Source of the DNA: Linum tenue
Lineage: Eukaryota; Streptophyta; Magnoliopsida; Malpighiales; Linaceae
DNA: 64,000 bases
Assembly (NCBI GenBank): GCA_946122785.1
Contig: CAMGYJ010000008.1
Span: 22,469,475-22,533,474 of the forward strand
Reading direction: 5' to 3'
Part shown: positions 11,880 to 23,285 of the stretch, one piece after another
Position numbering within the stretch: the stretch's first letter is position 1
Layout: each line of letters begins with the position of its first letter
Notes under the pieces: model-generated
Told to the model about the DNA's origin: nothing
The model's input: only the letters and a program-made list of their open reading frames with translations
Databases searched by the model: none
Position numbers and translations under genes: made by a program

Positions 11880-13260
11880 TTTTAAAAAACCTTAAATTTT
11901 CATTCAATTACAAAATGGTCACTATAGTCCAACGACCCTAAACATGAACAATAATCGAAAAACATTTGCAAGGCCGACGCAATGATAAAATAATGGTCCA
12001 ACGACCCTAAGCATGACTGTAACCCAAAACCATTTGCAAGTCCGGCATAACGTGGAAAAAAAATGGTAGAATGACCCTAAGAGCGATCAATAACTCAGCA
12101 TAAAACCCAAAACTATATGCAAGTCCGGAAAAATTCGACGATACCGGGTTCAACTCGTTTTGACTGGCGAATGGGCACTAATTCAAGGGTGTAAAACTCG
12201 CTTTCAACCCAAAATTCGTAAGCACCACCTTCTACTCGCTTTAAGCAGGTCAAATTAGGCCGAATACACATTTATTTGGGTTCAATTATCATAAGTAAAC
12301 TGTTTAGAACCTTAATGGCACAACAACTCTTCCAAAATTAGGCTAATTACGAAAGAGCACCTCTTGTGATTTAATTGTCACAAAAGGTAATAAATTTGCA
12401 CATGACCCAACCCCGACAAATACAAAAGTGGGTGAAACTCGTCCATGACCCAAAGCCGACCCAAAATTCTACAACATAGAATTCAACTCGCTTTGATCGG
12501 TTTGATAAAGTGGACGTGTTATTAACAAAAGTGGGTAAAATTCGTTCCCGACCCAACATGGATTCAATTGTCACAAAAGAAAATAAATTTGCATCTCACC
12601 CAACCCGGCAATTACAAAAGTGGCTAAAACTTGTCCATAACCCAAAATCGACCCAAAATTCGGCAACACAACATTCAACGCGCTTTGAACGGTTTGATAA
12701 GGTGGTGCAATTTTTTAACAAAAGCGGGTAAAATTAGTTTCCGACCCAACATGGATTTAATTGTCACCAAACGAAATAAATTTGCACCTGACCCAACCCT
12801 GCAATTACAAAAGTGAGTAGAACTTGTCCATGACTCAAAACCGATCCAAAACTTGGAATTTGGAAACACAACATTCAACTTGGTTTGACCGGTTTGATAA
12901 AGTGGGGCGAGTTTTAACAAAATCCACACTTGGCTTAGTTCGTTAATTACTAAAGCAGGGAAAATTCAATTTTGGCCCAAAAGTTGTCAACACCAGGTTA
13001 AACTCGATCCAATTGGTTGATTACAAAAGCGGAATAAAATTCATTCCTAAACCAAAAATTGTTTACACCAGGTTAAATTCGATCCAATCCGTTGATTACA
13101 AATCAGAATAAAATTCATCCTCAGCACAGAACTCGTAAACATCGGGTTCAACTCGCTTTACCGGGTCGAAGGTTGAATACTCATTGACTCTATGCAATAG
13201 TAATATGAAACTTGTTTTTTTAAATAAACTCGCTTTAACCTGGTCGAATACCTATTGATT
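11880..13260. repeat. Degenerate tandem-repeat tract
   Basis: Phrases such as GTCCAACGACCCTAA, CAACTCGCTTT and ATTACAAAAG recur at irregular spacing throughout. The best-kept part is the 193-bp array listed separately. A shorter 75-bp period lies at 12953-13100, where the block CACCAGGTTAAA recurs at 12991 and 13066. Open frames here are chance by-products of the repeat. It looks like a decaying satellite or the interior of an old element. Confidence 0.6.
12391..12969. repeat. 193-bp tandem repeat, about three copies
   Basis: The anchor TAAATTTGCA recurs at 12391, 12584 and 12777, exactly 193 bp apart each time. It is followed in each unit by a CCCAACCC block, then ATTACAAAAGTGG-like, GTCCATGACCC-like and GGTTTGATAA blocks. 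Units differ by scattered substitutions and small indels, and the third fades near 12950. A 193-bp unit is in the size range of plant satellite monomers, but the array is short. Confidence 0.7.
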
Positions 13261-13269
13261 TGGGTTCAA

Positions 13270-13605
13270 TCAGGATTCAATTGTTATAAGTTAATTGATT
13301 AGAACCTTAATAGCATACAATTAATTATTTAGAACCTCAATGGTATTTAAACTCCTTCAAGTTTTGGCTAATTACAAAAGAATCACTTGTGTGATGTGAC
13401 TCTAAGGAATAATAAATTTCTTACTTGTGCTAATTACAAAAAAAAAACTACTTGTGTAATGTGACTCTAAGTAATAGTAAATTTCTTGGTTGTTCTTTTA
13501 TAGAGATAATAATAATAACAATAATTATTATTATTATTATTTAGAACCTTAATGGCATTTAAACTCTTTCAAGTTTTGGCTAATTACAAAAGAATCACTT
13601 GTGTG
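13270..13605. repeat. Minisatellite-like repeat with ATT microsatellite, left part
   Basis: Units contain CTAATTACAAAAGAATCACTT then GTGTGATGTGACTCTAAGG then TAAATTTCTTG. A run of ATA/ATT trinucleotides lies at about 13509-13545. The same repeat resumes at 24499-24800, so this was one continuous tract before the two insertions described next. Positions 13598-13605 (cttgtgtg) are the left target duplication of the hAT element. Confidence 0.7.
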
Positions 13606-14443
13606 TAGAGCTCCAAATGAGCCGAGTCGAGTCGAGTTTTGCCCAGCTTGAGCTCGGCTCGTTAATAAACGAGTTGAGCTCGTCCTTCGCTCGGTAAAGG
13701 AGCATTCAGGCGTCGGGGGAAGAGCTCAAAGCCGAGGAGAGCCATGTATCCCGCTAATAGAATGGAAAGGGAAGGGCCAGCATCGATAGACGCTCGAGCT
13801 CACCTCTTTTATTAACGAGCCGAGTCGAGTTCGAGCTAGCTTGCTTAATAAAATCTTGACTCGTATTTGAGATATTCAATTTGTATGTCATACATGATAC
13901 ATGTGATTAATGTCAAAATTATAAAAATAATAATAATAATAATCATAGTTAAGTGTTCAATATTAACTAATCTCTTGTTATACTTTGTGGTATCAAACTA
14001 TTTAGTTAATAAATTTTAACTAGTGAAATTATGTTATTTCATCGTATCGAAGACATCTATGATATGTAATTTTTAAAAAAAATAAATTAGACATATTTGG
14101 TCACATAATCTACGTGTTAAACTTCATATATGGTTAGATATATCATTTAACAATCCTATGAATTATCAAAATCAAACTCATAAAGATCGATTTGCTCATA
14201 ACTCAGTAATCGAGTTGGCTCTCTAGCCAAATGTTGAGAGTTGAGACATCTGATGAGCTCTAAACGAGCCAGCTCACGAGTTGAGCTAAAAAAACCACGA
14301 GTCGAGCTAGCTCGCAAGCTCCGCGAGCTGCAGAAGGCTAAGCTCAAGCTCGGCTCATTAATAAACGAGCCGAGTTTCGAACGAGCTTCTCATGAGTCGA
14401 ACGCTGAGTCGCTCGTGAACAGCTCGGCTCATTTGCAGCCCTA
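13606..14443. mobile_element. hAT-superfamily non-autonomous element, 838 bp
   Basis: The left end TAGAGCTCCAAATGAGCCGAG (split here as TAGAGCTCC + AAATGAGCCGAG) matches the inverted right end ending CTCATTTGCAGCCCTA at 14443 with two mismatches. The 8-bp target duplication is cttgtgtg at 13598-13605. The matching right copy is split by the later copia insertion: cttgt at 14444-14448, and the full cttgtgtg at 24499-24506. Subterminal GCTCGTTAATAAACGAG-type palindromes fill both ends. The interior around 13690-13800 is unusually GC-rich for the element. No transposase is present. Confidence 0.88.
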
Positions 14444-14448
14444 CTTGT

Positions 14449-15661
14449 TGTTGGCATCAACTTGACAATGGCAGAACTTCTTGATGGCCAAGGCAAGAAT
14501 CAAATCAAGGTGAAAAATCAGTGGCTGCCCAAAATCAGTTAAGGCAAGTTTTCGGGTCAAAAGAAGAAAGAATAAGAACTTGCCATGCTTGAAGATTTCA
14601 AGGGAATTCAAATTCTCAATAGCTACATTGCAGCCTATAAAAGGCGATTTGAAGGAAGAACAAAATCAACCTTTCAAGAGATCAAAAACTAGCTAAGCCA
14701 AAAGGGGATTTTGTGAGAATAGCTAGAGTGATAGGAAAGGGGTTTCTCAAAGGGTTCGGGGAGAATTGCTTTGAGGGTTAGTGTTGGGGAAACACTGGTT
14801 TCGAGTTGCTGGGGAAGCAATTCGGGTTTGAGAAAAGAGAGTTAGATCAATCGGGTAGAGATTGATCAAAGGGCTCTTGGGTAGATTGCTTGTAACGAAG
14901 AACGTCAACGCTATATCATAGTGAATCGTCAGAGATCACACAACCGTGATTCTCTGACCGTGGAGTAGTCAGTATTGGGATTCTCATTCTCCCAATACTG
15001 GAAACCACGTAAAAATCGTGTGTTGGGTTTATTTTCTGCTTTTCTGTTTTTGCCTGTGTGTGCCTCTGCTTGCTTCTGTTTCAGGTCTTACTGTGCTGGG
15101 GAACTTGATACAAGAATAGCCAGTGAAGGCGACTTGGCAGAACAGGGTTGAGGAACTCGTGAAGTTGTGATTAACTTGACTGGGTTCATTTTGTCTGGGT
15201 TCAAGTTGTTGTGTTCTTAAGTTTTTATTTCTCTGTTCTTCATTCGAACAGAAACAGATTTTGTGTTTGATCTAAGTGACAAGCGGGAAGGGGGACTTGA
15301 CTTGAGTTAAAACTCAGTCGTTTTGCTTTCCTCAATTAGAAGTTGGGTCGGGACGAGAAGAGAGTGGGCTGGACGTCCGGGCTGGGTTAACTTGCCTGAG
15401 CATTCTCAGTGTTAGGGAATAGGAGCCCAGTAGCGTGAAACTAGGTTAAGATAAGTGGGCCTTACGTTTTTATAGGCTTTGTTGGGATTAAATTTTAATC
15501 AGTCTATCCTAGTGTGTCATTATACGTCTAGGCCTAAGGTAGAAGGGTCTTAGATAGTTAGAATTAAAATTCACCTTGAGATTGATTTGTGCTAATCATT
15601 TATATTGAGTTTGATTTGTAGTAAAGACAGGTATAAAGTCTCGCGCTCGACGCAACCAACA
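14449..15661 (+). repeat. 5' LTR, 1213 bp
   Basis: It begins TGTTGGCATC and ends CAACCAACA, directly before the primer binding site. A TATA box candidate, TATAAAA, lies at 14636-14642 in the context GCCTATAAAAGG and would drive element transcription. It pairs with the 3' LTR at identical length. Confidence 0.95.
14636..14642 (+). promoter_or_regulatory. TATA box candidate in the 5' LTR
   Basis: TATAAAA in the context GCCTATAAAAGG, 187 bp into the LTR, which is a plausible U3/R position. The same motif lies at the equivalent place in the 3' LTR (23473-23479). Confidence 0.6.
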
Positions 15662-15663
15662 AG

Positions 15664-15675
15664 TGGTATCAGAGC
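15664..15675 (+). promoter_or_regulatory. Primer binding site for initiator methionine tRNA
   Basis: TGGTATCAGAGC lies two bases after the 5' LTR. It is the standard plant copia primer site, complementary to the 3' end of initiator tRNA-Met, where minus-strand DNA synthesis starts. Confidence 0.93.
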
Positions 15676-15721
15676 ACGGTCACCGTAGAACAAGGTTCAA
15701 CGACCTCCGGTGCAAATCGAA

Positions 15722-17467
15722 ATGGCGTCGAGTTCCAAGAATAATGCTCCACTCTATTTGGCTGGCGGATTCTCTCAAAATCGCCCTCCCAGGTTTGAAG
15801 GAGTTAATTATGGATATTGGAAAAATCGTATGGAATTATTTGTTGGATCCACAGATCCAAAACTCTGGGCTAGAGTAATCAAGGGTCCGTATGAGCTCAA
15901 GGAGGATCAAGAAAAATGGACAGACGAGGACTTTGAGAAATTTCAGCAAAACTGCAAGGCAACTAATCTCATGTATTGGGCACTCGGTCCAGAAGAATAT
16001 CACAAAGTTGCCGGTTGCAAGGCTGCTAAGGAAATCTGGGATAAACTCCAGGTTACTTATGAAGGTACCTCTCAAGTCAAAACATCTCGAATTAATTCCT
16101 TAAAACAGCAATTCGAGTTGTTCAAAATGGAAGAAGGAGAAACGATCCGGCAAATGTACGAGCGCTTCACAAACATTGTGAACAGTCTGGAGAATCTTGG
16201 AAAATCATATGAAAGTGGAGATCTTGTTCGAAAAATCTTATGGAGTCTCCCAGAGCAGTGGACTCCAAAGGTAACTGCAATAGAGGAAGCTAAAGACCTA
16301 GAGAAGTTAGCTATTGATGAACTCATCGGGTCATTAGCAACTCATGAAGACAAGCTCAACAAGGGAAACAACGATAAAGGGAAAAAGGGGATAGCCTTCA
16401 AGGCTACCACATACAATGAAGACACGGAAGATCTCGATGATATGGAGGATGAAGAATTGGCTCTACTAAGCAAACAAATTAGTAGACTACTTCGAGTGAG
16501 AAGAGAAAAACGAAGAGGAAACTTCATCAACAAGAATAGAGAAGTTGAGAAAGAAGGTGGCACATCAAAATATCCTCAATCAAGAACTTTCCACAAAAGC
16601 AGGATTGAACAACTTCAGCCGGTTAAAGTTCAAAACACTACCGGATGCTTTAGATGCGGAAAAACTGGGCATATCAAGGCTGAATGCCCTCTAGCAAGAA
16701 AAGAACGAGCCATGGCTGCAACATGGAGCTGTAGCGAAGAAGAAGATGAGGATGGAGAGGAAACAAGAGAAGAAAGCTACATGGCAATTGATTTTGAAGA
16801 GCCATCCGAAAGACATAACTCAAAAGAGGTAAAACCTTCCAACCCTACTCATTTCAGTGACAGTGATTACTATAGTGATGATGATCTATTAGTATCCACT
16901 ATCAAGGAAATTCCGTTAGAGTTTGGAAATGTTAAAGTAAAATACTCTAAATTGAAATCTGATTATGCAAAAATAAACATTGAAAATGATGAACTAAAGA
17001 AGGAGGTGATCAGATTAAAAGAAGAGTTAGATGAAACTGCTAAGAAAGTTGAAGTTTTAGAAAATGAGAAATCGAGTCTCACGGCCCAACTTCAAGTATC
17101 ATTAGAAGGGAATAAGATTGAATCTCTGAAAAAGGAAGGTAAATCTTGCCTAAAGCATTCCACTAAGGGATGTTGTGAAAAATTAGGATCAAATTCGTGT
17201 AGCAAAGGTAAGTCGAAGATTTTTGAAGAATCAATAAAGCATGAGAGGAATGGAACCTTAAAACAAAAATATAGAAACATAGAATGTTTTTATTGTCATA
17301 AATTTGGGCATATTAGGAGAGTATGTAGAAAGAGAATACAAAATGAAAAATATAGAACTTGTTTTACATGTCATCAAGTCGGTCACATTAGTAGATTTTG
17401 TTCTCTTAAAGATCACAAACAAACTGTATCCAAGAAAGTCTGGATACAAAAACCCAAAACTGCATGA
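15722..17467 (+). CDS. Copia Gag polyprotein (about 581 aa) with three zinc knuckles
   Basis: Gag forms the virus-like particle and packages element RNA. The start at 15722 (MASSSKNNAP) fits the family better than the in-frame ATG at 15710. The N-terminal half is the UBN2-type copia gag domain, with the block FEGVNYGYWKNRME near residue 25. Three CX2CX4HX4C knuckles begin near residues 309, 522 and 547. An acidic region and a charged coiled coil (about residues 405-465) lie between the first and second knuckles. Sirevirus Gags are known for such an extended coiled-coil region. The frame ends at TGA (17465-17467), followed at once by CTA CTA ATG in the same frame as pol. Apart from that stop the ORF is intact. 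Confidence 0.9.
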   Translation: MASSSKNNAPLYLAGGFSQNRPPRFEGVNYGYWKNRMELFVGSTDPKLWARVIKGPYELKEDQEKWTDEDFEKFQQNCKATNLMYWALGPEEYHKVAGCKAAKEIWDKLQVTYEGTSQVKTSRINSLKQQFELFKMEEGETIRQMYERFTNIVNSLENLGKSYESGDLVRKILWSLPEQWTPKVTAIEEAKDLEKLAIDELIGSLATHEDKLNKGNNDKGKKGIAFKATTYNEDTEDLDDMEDEELALLSKQISRLLRVRREKRRGNFINKNREVEKEGGTSKYPQSRTFHKSRIEQLQPVKVQNTTGCFRCGKTGHIKAECPLARKERAMAATWSCSEEEDEDGEETREESYMAIDFEEPSERHNSKEVKPSNPTHFSDSDYYSDDDLLVSTIKEIPLEFGNVKVKYSKLKSDYAKINIENDELKKEVIRLKEELDETAKKVEVLENEKSSLTAQLQVSLEGNKIESLKKEGKSCLKHSTKGCCEKLGSNSCSKGKSKIFEESIKHERNGTLKQKYRNIECFYCHKFGHIRRVCRKRIQNEKYRTCFTCHQVGHISRFCSLKDHKQTVSKKVWIQKPKTA

Positions 17468-17473
17468 CTACTA

Positions 17474-20400
17474 ATGGCGCAGGTTTGCTTCCAAGTGAGC
17501 ATGGAGGCAACTGAATGGATACTAGACAGCGGATGCTCACACCACATGACGGGAAATCGAAACTTATTCACCACTTTCAAAGAAGGTAAAGGTGGTAAGG
17601 TATTTTTTGGTGACAATAATTCTGCCGACATAATAGGAAGAGGAATAGTTGGTTCAGATCCATGCATTGAAAATGTGATGTTAGTAAAAGGTCTTAAGCA
17701 TAATCTGTTTTCGATTAGTCAAATGTGTGGCAAAGACAAGAGGATAATTTTTGAACATGATTGTTGTTACATCGAGTCTTTGGTGGATAAGAAAGTGCTT
17801 TTCACCGGTAGACGTAAGAATAAGTTATATGTCATAAATCTAGATGATAAAGAAAGTCTTAAGGTAACTTGTCTAATGTCTTTAGAGAAAAATGATCAAA
17901 TAGATTGGCATAGGAAACTTGGACATGTGAGTATAGGAATTCTGTCTAAACTAAGTGATCTTGAGCTAGTTAGAGGTCTGCCTAAGTTAAAAGGCAAAAA
18001 GGAATTCTTTTGTGATGCTTGTGCTAAAGGAAAGCATACAAGGTCGAGCTTCAAGAGTAAGTCAGTAATATCTACTTCGAGACCACTTGAACTACTTCAC
18101 CTAGATCTCTTCGGACCTACCAATGTGGTAAGCTATGGAGGTAAGTCCTATGCTTTCGTAATTGTGGATGATTACTCTCGTTTCACTTGGGTATTGTTTC
18201 TAGCTAGCAAAAGTGAAGCTTTTCAAAATTTTGAGTCTCTAACTAGGAAATTGGAAAATGAAAAGCAATCTAAGGTTGCTAGCATTAGAAGTGATCATGG
18301 TGGAGAATTTATCTCAGAAGAGTTTGAACTCTTCTGCAATAAGCTAGGAATAAGTCACAATTTTTCTGCTCCTCGAACTCCTCAACAAAATGGAGTGGTG
18401 GAAAGGAAAAATCGGACTTTGATTGACATAGCTCGAACAATGTTACATGACTATGGTTTGCCTAAGTACTTCTGGGCTGAAGCCATAAACACTGCATGCT
18501 ATGTTACTAATCGAGCTTTGATCAGATCTGGTATTAAGAAGACTCCTTATGAGATTTGGAGAGGAAGAAAACCCAATCTGAGTTACTTCCATCCCTTTGG
18601 TTGCAAGTGCTTTGCATTAAACACCAAAGATCATCTTGGGAAGTTTGATGCCAAGTCCGATGAATGTGTATTCTTAGGCTATTCCATGTCTAGCAGAGCA
18701 TATAGAATTTTCAACAAAAGGACTCTCAAAGTGGAAGAGTCCATAAATGTGATATTTGATGAATCTGCTAATGAGTGTTCAGATGAGATAGATGATGATG
18801 ATTTTGGACTTGGTGGGAGCTATGATCCACCTAGGACATCAAACACGGAGAAATCTGAACCCAGAACAATCGCATCTGAAGACCAAGAGAAAGCAGCAAG
18901 TACTACAAACTCTACGATCGAACAAGACCATGAAGTAAGACAACCTCCTCCGCATATTGTCAAACGTCATCCTTCTTCACTTATGATAGGAGGGCTTAAT
19001 GAAGGTATGGTCACTCGCTCTAAGAATTCAATTGTGCATACTGCTTTTGTGTCTTTGGTTGAACCTAAAAACGTGTTAGATGCATTGAATGATGAAAACT
19101 GGAATGCTGTTATGAATGAAGAAATGGGTCAGTTTGAACGAGCTAATGTGTGGGAGTTGGTACCCAGACCACCTAATAGAGTTATTATCGGGACTAAGTG
19201 GATTTATAAGATCAAGTCTAATGAAAATGGGGTAGCAACTAGAAACAGGGCTAGGTTAGTGGCTAAAGGGTATAATCAAGAAGAGGGAATAGACTTCGAT
19301 GAAACCTTTGCCCCTGTTGCCAGATTAGAAGCTATCAGAATGTTATGTGCATTCGCTAGCACTAAGGGTTTCAAACTTTTTCAAATGGACGTCAAAAAGT
19401 GCCTTTTTAAATGGTGATTTAAAAGAAGAAGTATATGTTGAACAACCACCCGGTTTTGAAGACTTTCGATACCCCAACCATGTCTATAAATTAAAGAAAG
19501 CTCTATATGGACTTAAACAAGCACCCCGGGCATGGTATGAAAAACTTAGTTCTTTTCTTTTAGGAGAAGGTTTTAGAAGGGGCTCAGTGGATAAGACTCT
19601 CTTTATAAAAGATAAAGGACAACTTATGCTACTAGTTCAAATATATGTTGATGACATTATATTTGGATCTTCTAGCAAAGAGTTGTGTGAATATTTTGAA
19701 AACATCATGAAGAATTCTTTTGAAATGAGTGCCATGGGAGAATTAACATATTTTTTGGGTTTACAAATTAAACAAACAACTCGGGGTATCTTCATTAGTC
19801 AAACCAAGTACATTCAAAATATGTTAAAACGTTTTGAATTTGGGAACTTAAAAACTGCATCTACACCTATGGCTTCTTCGATTAAACTAGACAAGGATGT
19901 GTCGGGTAAGTCAGTTGACGAGAAGTTCTATAGAGGAATGATTGGGTCACTAATGTACCTCACTGCTAGTAGACCTGATATTCAATTCAGTGTGTGTCTT
20001 TGTGCTAGATTTCAAAGTGCCCCTAAGGAAAGTCATTTGACTGCTGTCAAAAGAATCTTTCGTTACTTAGCTGGCACAATGGATCTAGGTCTTTGGTATG
20101 ATAGAGAGTCAAGTCTTGACCTGATTGGTTATAGTGACTCAGACTATGCTGGGTGCATAGTTGATCGTAAGAGTACTTCCGGGACATGTCAATTTCTCGG
20201 AAATTCTCTTGTGTCTTGGTTTAGTAAAAAACAAAGCTCTGTTGCTCTATCCGCCGCCGAGGCTGAATACGTGGCCGCAGGCCTATGCTGTACTCAACTC
20301 CTTTGGATGAAGCATCAACTTTGTGACTACGGGTTAGAAATTAAGTCCATGCCCGTATTGTGTGACAATACGAGTGCCATTAACATGGCTAAAAATCCCG

Positions 20401-20612
20401 TACAGCATTCTCGAACCAAACACATAGAAATTAGGTATCATTTCATTCGAGAATTGATTGAAGAAGGCCAAATTCAGCTTGAGTTTGTGCCTACGTCAAA
20501 TCAATGGGCTGATATCTTTACCAAACCTCTTAGTGTAGATCAATTTCTCACCATTCGTCGAGAACTTGGCCTTATGCTTTCTAGTGAAATTAATGATTTA
20601 GGTTATAACTAA
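17474..20612 (+). pseudogene. Copia Pol: protease, integrase, reverse transcriptase, RNase H; one frameshift
   Basis: Domains in order: aspartic protease with [10 protein letters not shown] near residue 20; integrase with its HHCC zinc region (WHRKLGH near residue 145, then CDAC), the catalytic DLFGP, DDYSRF and [14 protein letters not shown] blocks; reverse transcriptase from about 19190 with the catalytic YVDDIIFGS near 19645; RNase H with SDSDYAG, SAAEAEY and ADIFTKPL. The reading frame shifts by one base at a run of five A residues (19394-19398) inside the reverse transcriptase, giving an upstream frame ending at 19417 and a downstream frame running to the TAA at 20610-20612. All catalytic motifs survive on one side or the other, so this is a fresh lesion (or a sequencing error at the homopolymer) in a recent copy. 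Confidence 0.9.
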
Positions 20613-21703
20613 CCTAAATTGTTAAAAACCAAGGCAACCTTATTTAAGGGTTGATTATGGCTTTTAGGAATGACCATAATCAGTGGGCCAAGCCTGATTT
20701 AATGATGGACATCGGCCCACCTTTATTAAATCCTCTGTTCTGTCCGTATGGGCCTAAAGCCCAATCTCCTTCCCAGAGTGGTTCGCACAGAGAAAGGGCA
20801 GGCCGAAGCCCAAATCTCCCACCCAGCACCTCAGGCCGAAGCCCAAATGCTCCCCCTCCGCCGGTTCAATCGCCGCTCCAACACCGATCTCGGGAGTGAG
20901 ATTCTGTGAAGGTACAGAATTCGGTCTCGGGCATGAGATTCTGGGAAAGTAGAGGCTCCTCAATATTCATTCTTGTCTGCCAAAAATCCCGATCGAATTT
21001 CTTCCGTCTGTTCGATCAACTTCTTTACTAAACCTTCTTCTTAGATTGCGTATCAACGGATGCTCACAGAAGGGGTAGTAGAATCGAATCTGAGCTGATC
21101 TGATTTTCTCCCAGCTCCAAAAGAGCTGATCTGATTTTCCAATTACAATTCTGGGAAAAGTAATGGTGAAGTGGAATCGAGTATCTTCCTTCTGTTTAAT
21201 TAACTTACTTCCAAAATCTTCTTCTTCTTAGATTGATGGAAGATCATGTCTGATAATGGAAGGTGAAGAAGAATCGCATCCTTCCTTCTTAACTGCTTCC
21301 TCAAAATACTGATCCGATTTCCTTCAGTAATCCGATTCAAGGACTACAATTAACCTCAACTTCCCTTCTTCCTCTGATGTTTAGAAATCCCTAAGATTCT
21401 GTTCGATCGATTTCTTCCCACAAACCGCCTCTACTGTTTCTATCTAAGGAAGTTCCACTCTGTTGGCAGAGGAAACACGAAGTTCTTGACTGATGATGCA
21501 GTAGAATTTGATCTTCATTTATTGATGGATCCGGTTAAAAGGGTTGATTTGCATTTCCTTATCTCAAAACCCTTCCAGTTCTGTACCAGAACCAACAACT
21601 ATAAAAGCCTACACTGTGGAACCATCGTCCCATCATCTTCATCCAAAAAGGCAGCAGCTCAATTCCTCTTTCTCAAAATCCTTCTTCCACTCTTTCACTC
21701 ACC
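20613..21703 (+). other. Retrotransposon spacer between pol and the third ORF
   Basis: This is about 1.1 kb of internal element sequence with no long frame. It may be the leader of a separate or spliced transcript for the downstream ORF. Short frames at 20651-20899 and 21486-21807 have no recognisable content. Confidence 0.6.
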
Positions 21704-22924
21704 ATGGCACCGAGCAATCCCCAGCTCAATGTGAACCTTGCACCTGCTGCAATCTTCACGAATCGGGGATTCCGCAACTCAGAAGCTTACTCCAAGTATC
21801 TGCGTAGCTTCTGTGATCGCCCTCTGCATCCCTCATTCCTCATTCCCCCCACTTCGTTCAACCGGTACAGACTGAGGGTGTATGGGTACATCAATGATCT
21901 TGGATGGAGTTCGCTGTTCCAGAATCGCCTCCTTGATCAGTGCCCTGAAGCAGTGCGTATGTTCTACGCAAGTATGCAGTGCGGTCCTGGGCGTTATCTA
22001 TCGTACTTCACCACCACCGTCTACAACTTCAGTGTGACGGTTACTGCTGATATCCTGGCCAATCTGCTGCATCTTCCTCATGGAGGGTATCAAGCCGGAA
22101 CTGCTGCAGATTTTGACAACTATGGGCTTCATCCCATAGACGCGATGTCTTATCTGGCTAGCGACTACGGGAGTCACGAGCTTTCGAGGTTCTCCGTGGA
22201 GCGGCTGCCGGATGATCTGCGAGCGCTGCAGTTCTACATCAGTCGTGTGTTCCTCCCTCGCGCTGCTGACCAGGCCGCCACTCTGGACGACTCAGACCTC
22301 TGGATTCTGTTCAACGCGAAGACAAGCTGCCCGATCAGCTATGCCTCGCTGATGTTTAATCATATGATGAAATATCGCGACGAAGAGTGCAGTGGCAAGC
22401 TGCCTTTTGGCCCGCAAATCACCCATCTGTTGGCCATCTTAGGGGTCGATCTGCGTGGGAAAATCATCAACCGGGATGATCGTTCTGATCTGCGAGCTCA
22501 ACATGTCCTGCGTCGCCCCATCTTGTGGCTTGGACCCCGCAAACTTGCCAAAGTTCAAGGGGGAGACAAAGCTGCCAATAGTGAGCCCAAATCAGAACCA
22601 AAAGAAGACAACAATGATGAGGGTAGCTGGTTAAAGGACACGGCAGCAGCATACACTGCTGGTGGAATCTCCAGGATTGACAAGGGAAAGGGAATAGCAG
22701 AATCGACGGGAAAGCGCAAGAAGTCTTTGACATTGGAGCATATATAGGAAGGGGTAAGGCTGGAAAATGATGGAAAAAGTCTCCTTCGTGACTTTACCAT
22801 GTCACTGAAGGGAAAAGAGGCCAGCACCTCAGGCAAGAAGGTCAGCAGGGTGTTATTCTTACCTTCGGAGGATGAGGAAGTCGATCCATCGGAGTATGCG
22901 TCATCTCCGGAGTACACCTACTAG
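21704..22924 (+). pseudogene. Third ORF of the copia element, plant-transposon-protein-like; in-frame TAG at 22745
   Basis: The ORF starts at 21704 (MAPSNPQLNVNLAP) and runs 347 codons to TAG at 22745-22747. The same frame then continues open for 58 more codons to TAG at 22922-22924, so about 406 codons were probably once continuous. The region around residues 85-130 (CPEAVRMFYASMQ, then a V.FSV-type block and NLLHLPHGGYQ) resembles the 'putative plant transposon protein' domain that recurs in plant retroelements. This is recognition by pattern only. It sits where Sireviruses carry an env-like ORF, but I see no signal peptide or membrane segment. Codon composition is more GC-rich than gag and pol, suggesting a separate origin. 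Function unknown. Confidence 0.6.
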
Positions 22925-23274
22925 GAATAATCTTGCTGCTTAGTCTTAGGGGGAGTTCCATGAATGTTTTCTGTTCTTCTTTTCGAGTCTGTTTTTGGGC
23001 TATTAAGTCTTGATTGAGTGTTAACTTTGCTTTAGTCTAGGTAGAGTGTTTTGGGCTGTTTTGTGTCGTATGTCTCCTTGAATAAAATGGACTCCTATTT
23101 CGGCTCTAGTTGCATTTGATTCTTACTGCCATGATCATAGGAATGGACAGGCTGCACCAATGGTTTGTTGAAGTGTGCAGGTTTAGGTGAGCAGCTTAAA
23201 GAGTGAACTTTGACAAGGTGAGACAACCTATGGGACATTCTGTTCAGGGGGAGAATGTCAGCCATTGTCATGCT

Positions 23275-23285
23275 GAGGGGGAGAA
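23275..23285 (+). promoter_or_regulatory. Polypurine tract, with an upstream decoy copy
   Basis: The purine run GAGGGGGAGAA directly abuts the 3' LTR and should prime plus-strand DNA synthesis. A second GGGGGAGAATGT lies at about 23247-23258, and AGGGGGAG occurs near 22948. Multiplied polypurine tracts are reported for Sireviruses. Confidence 0.8.
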
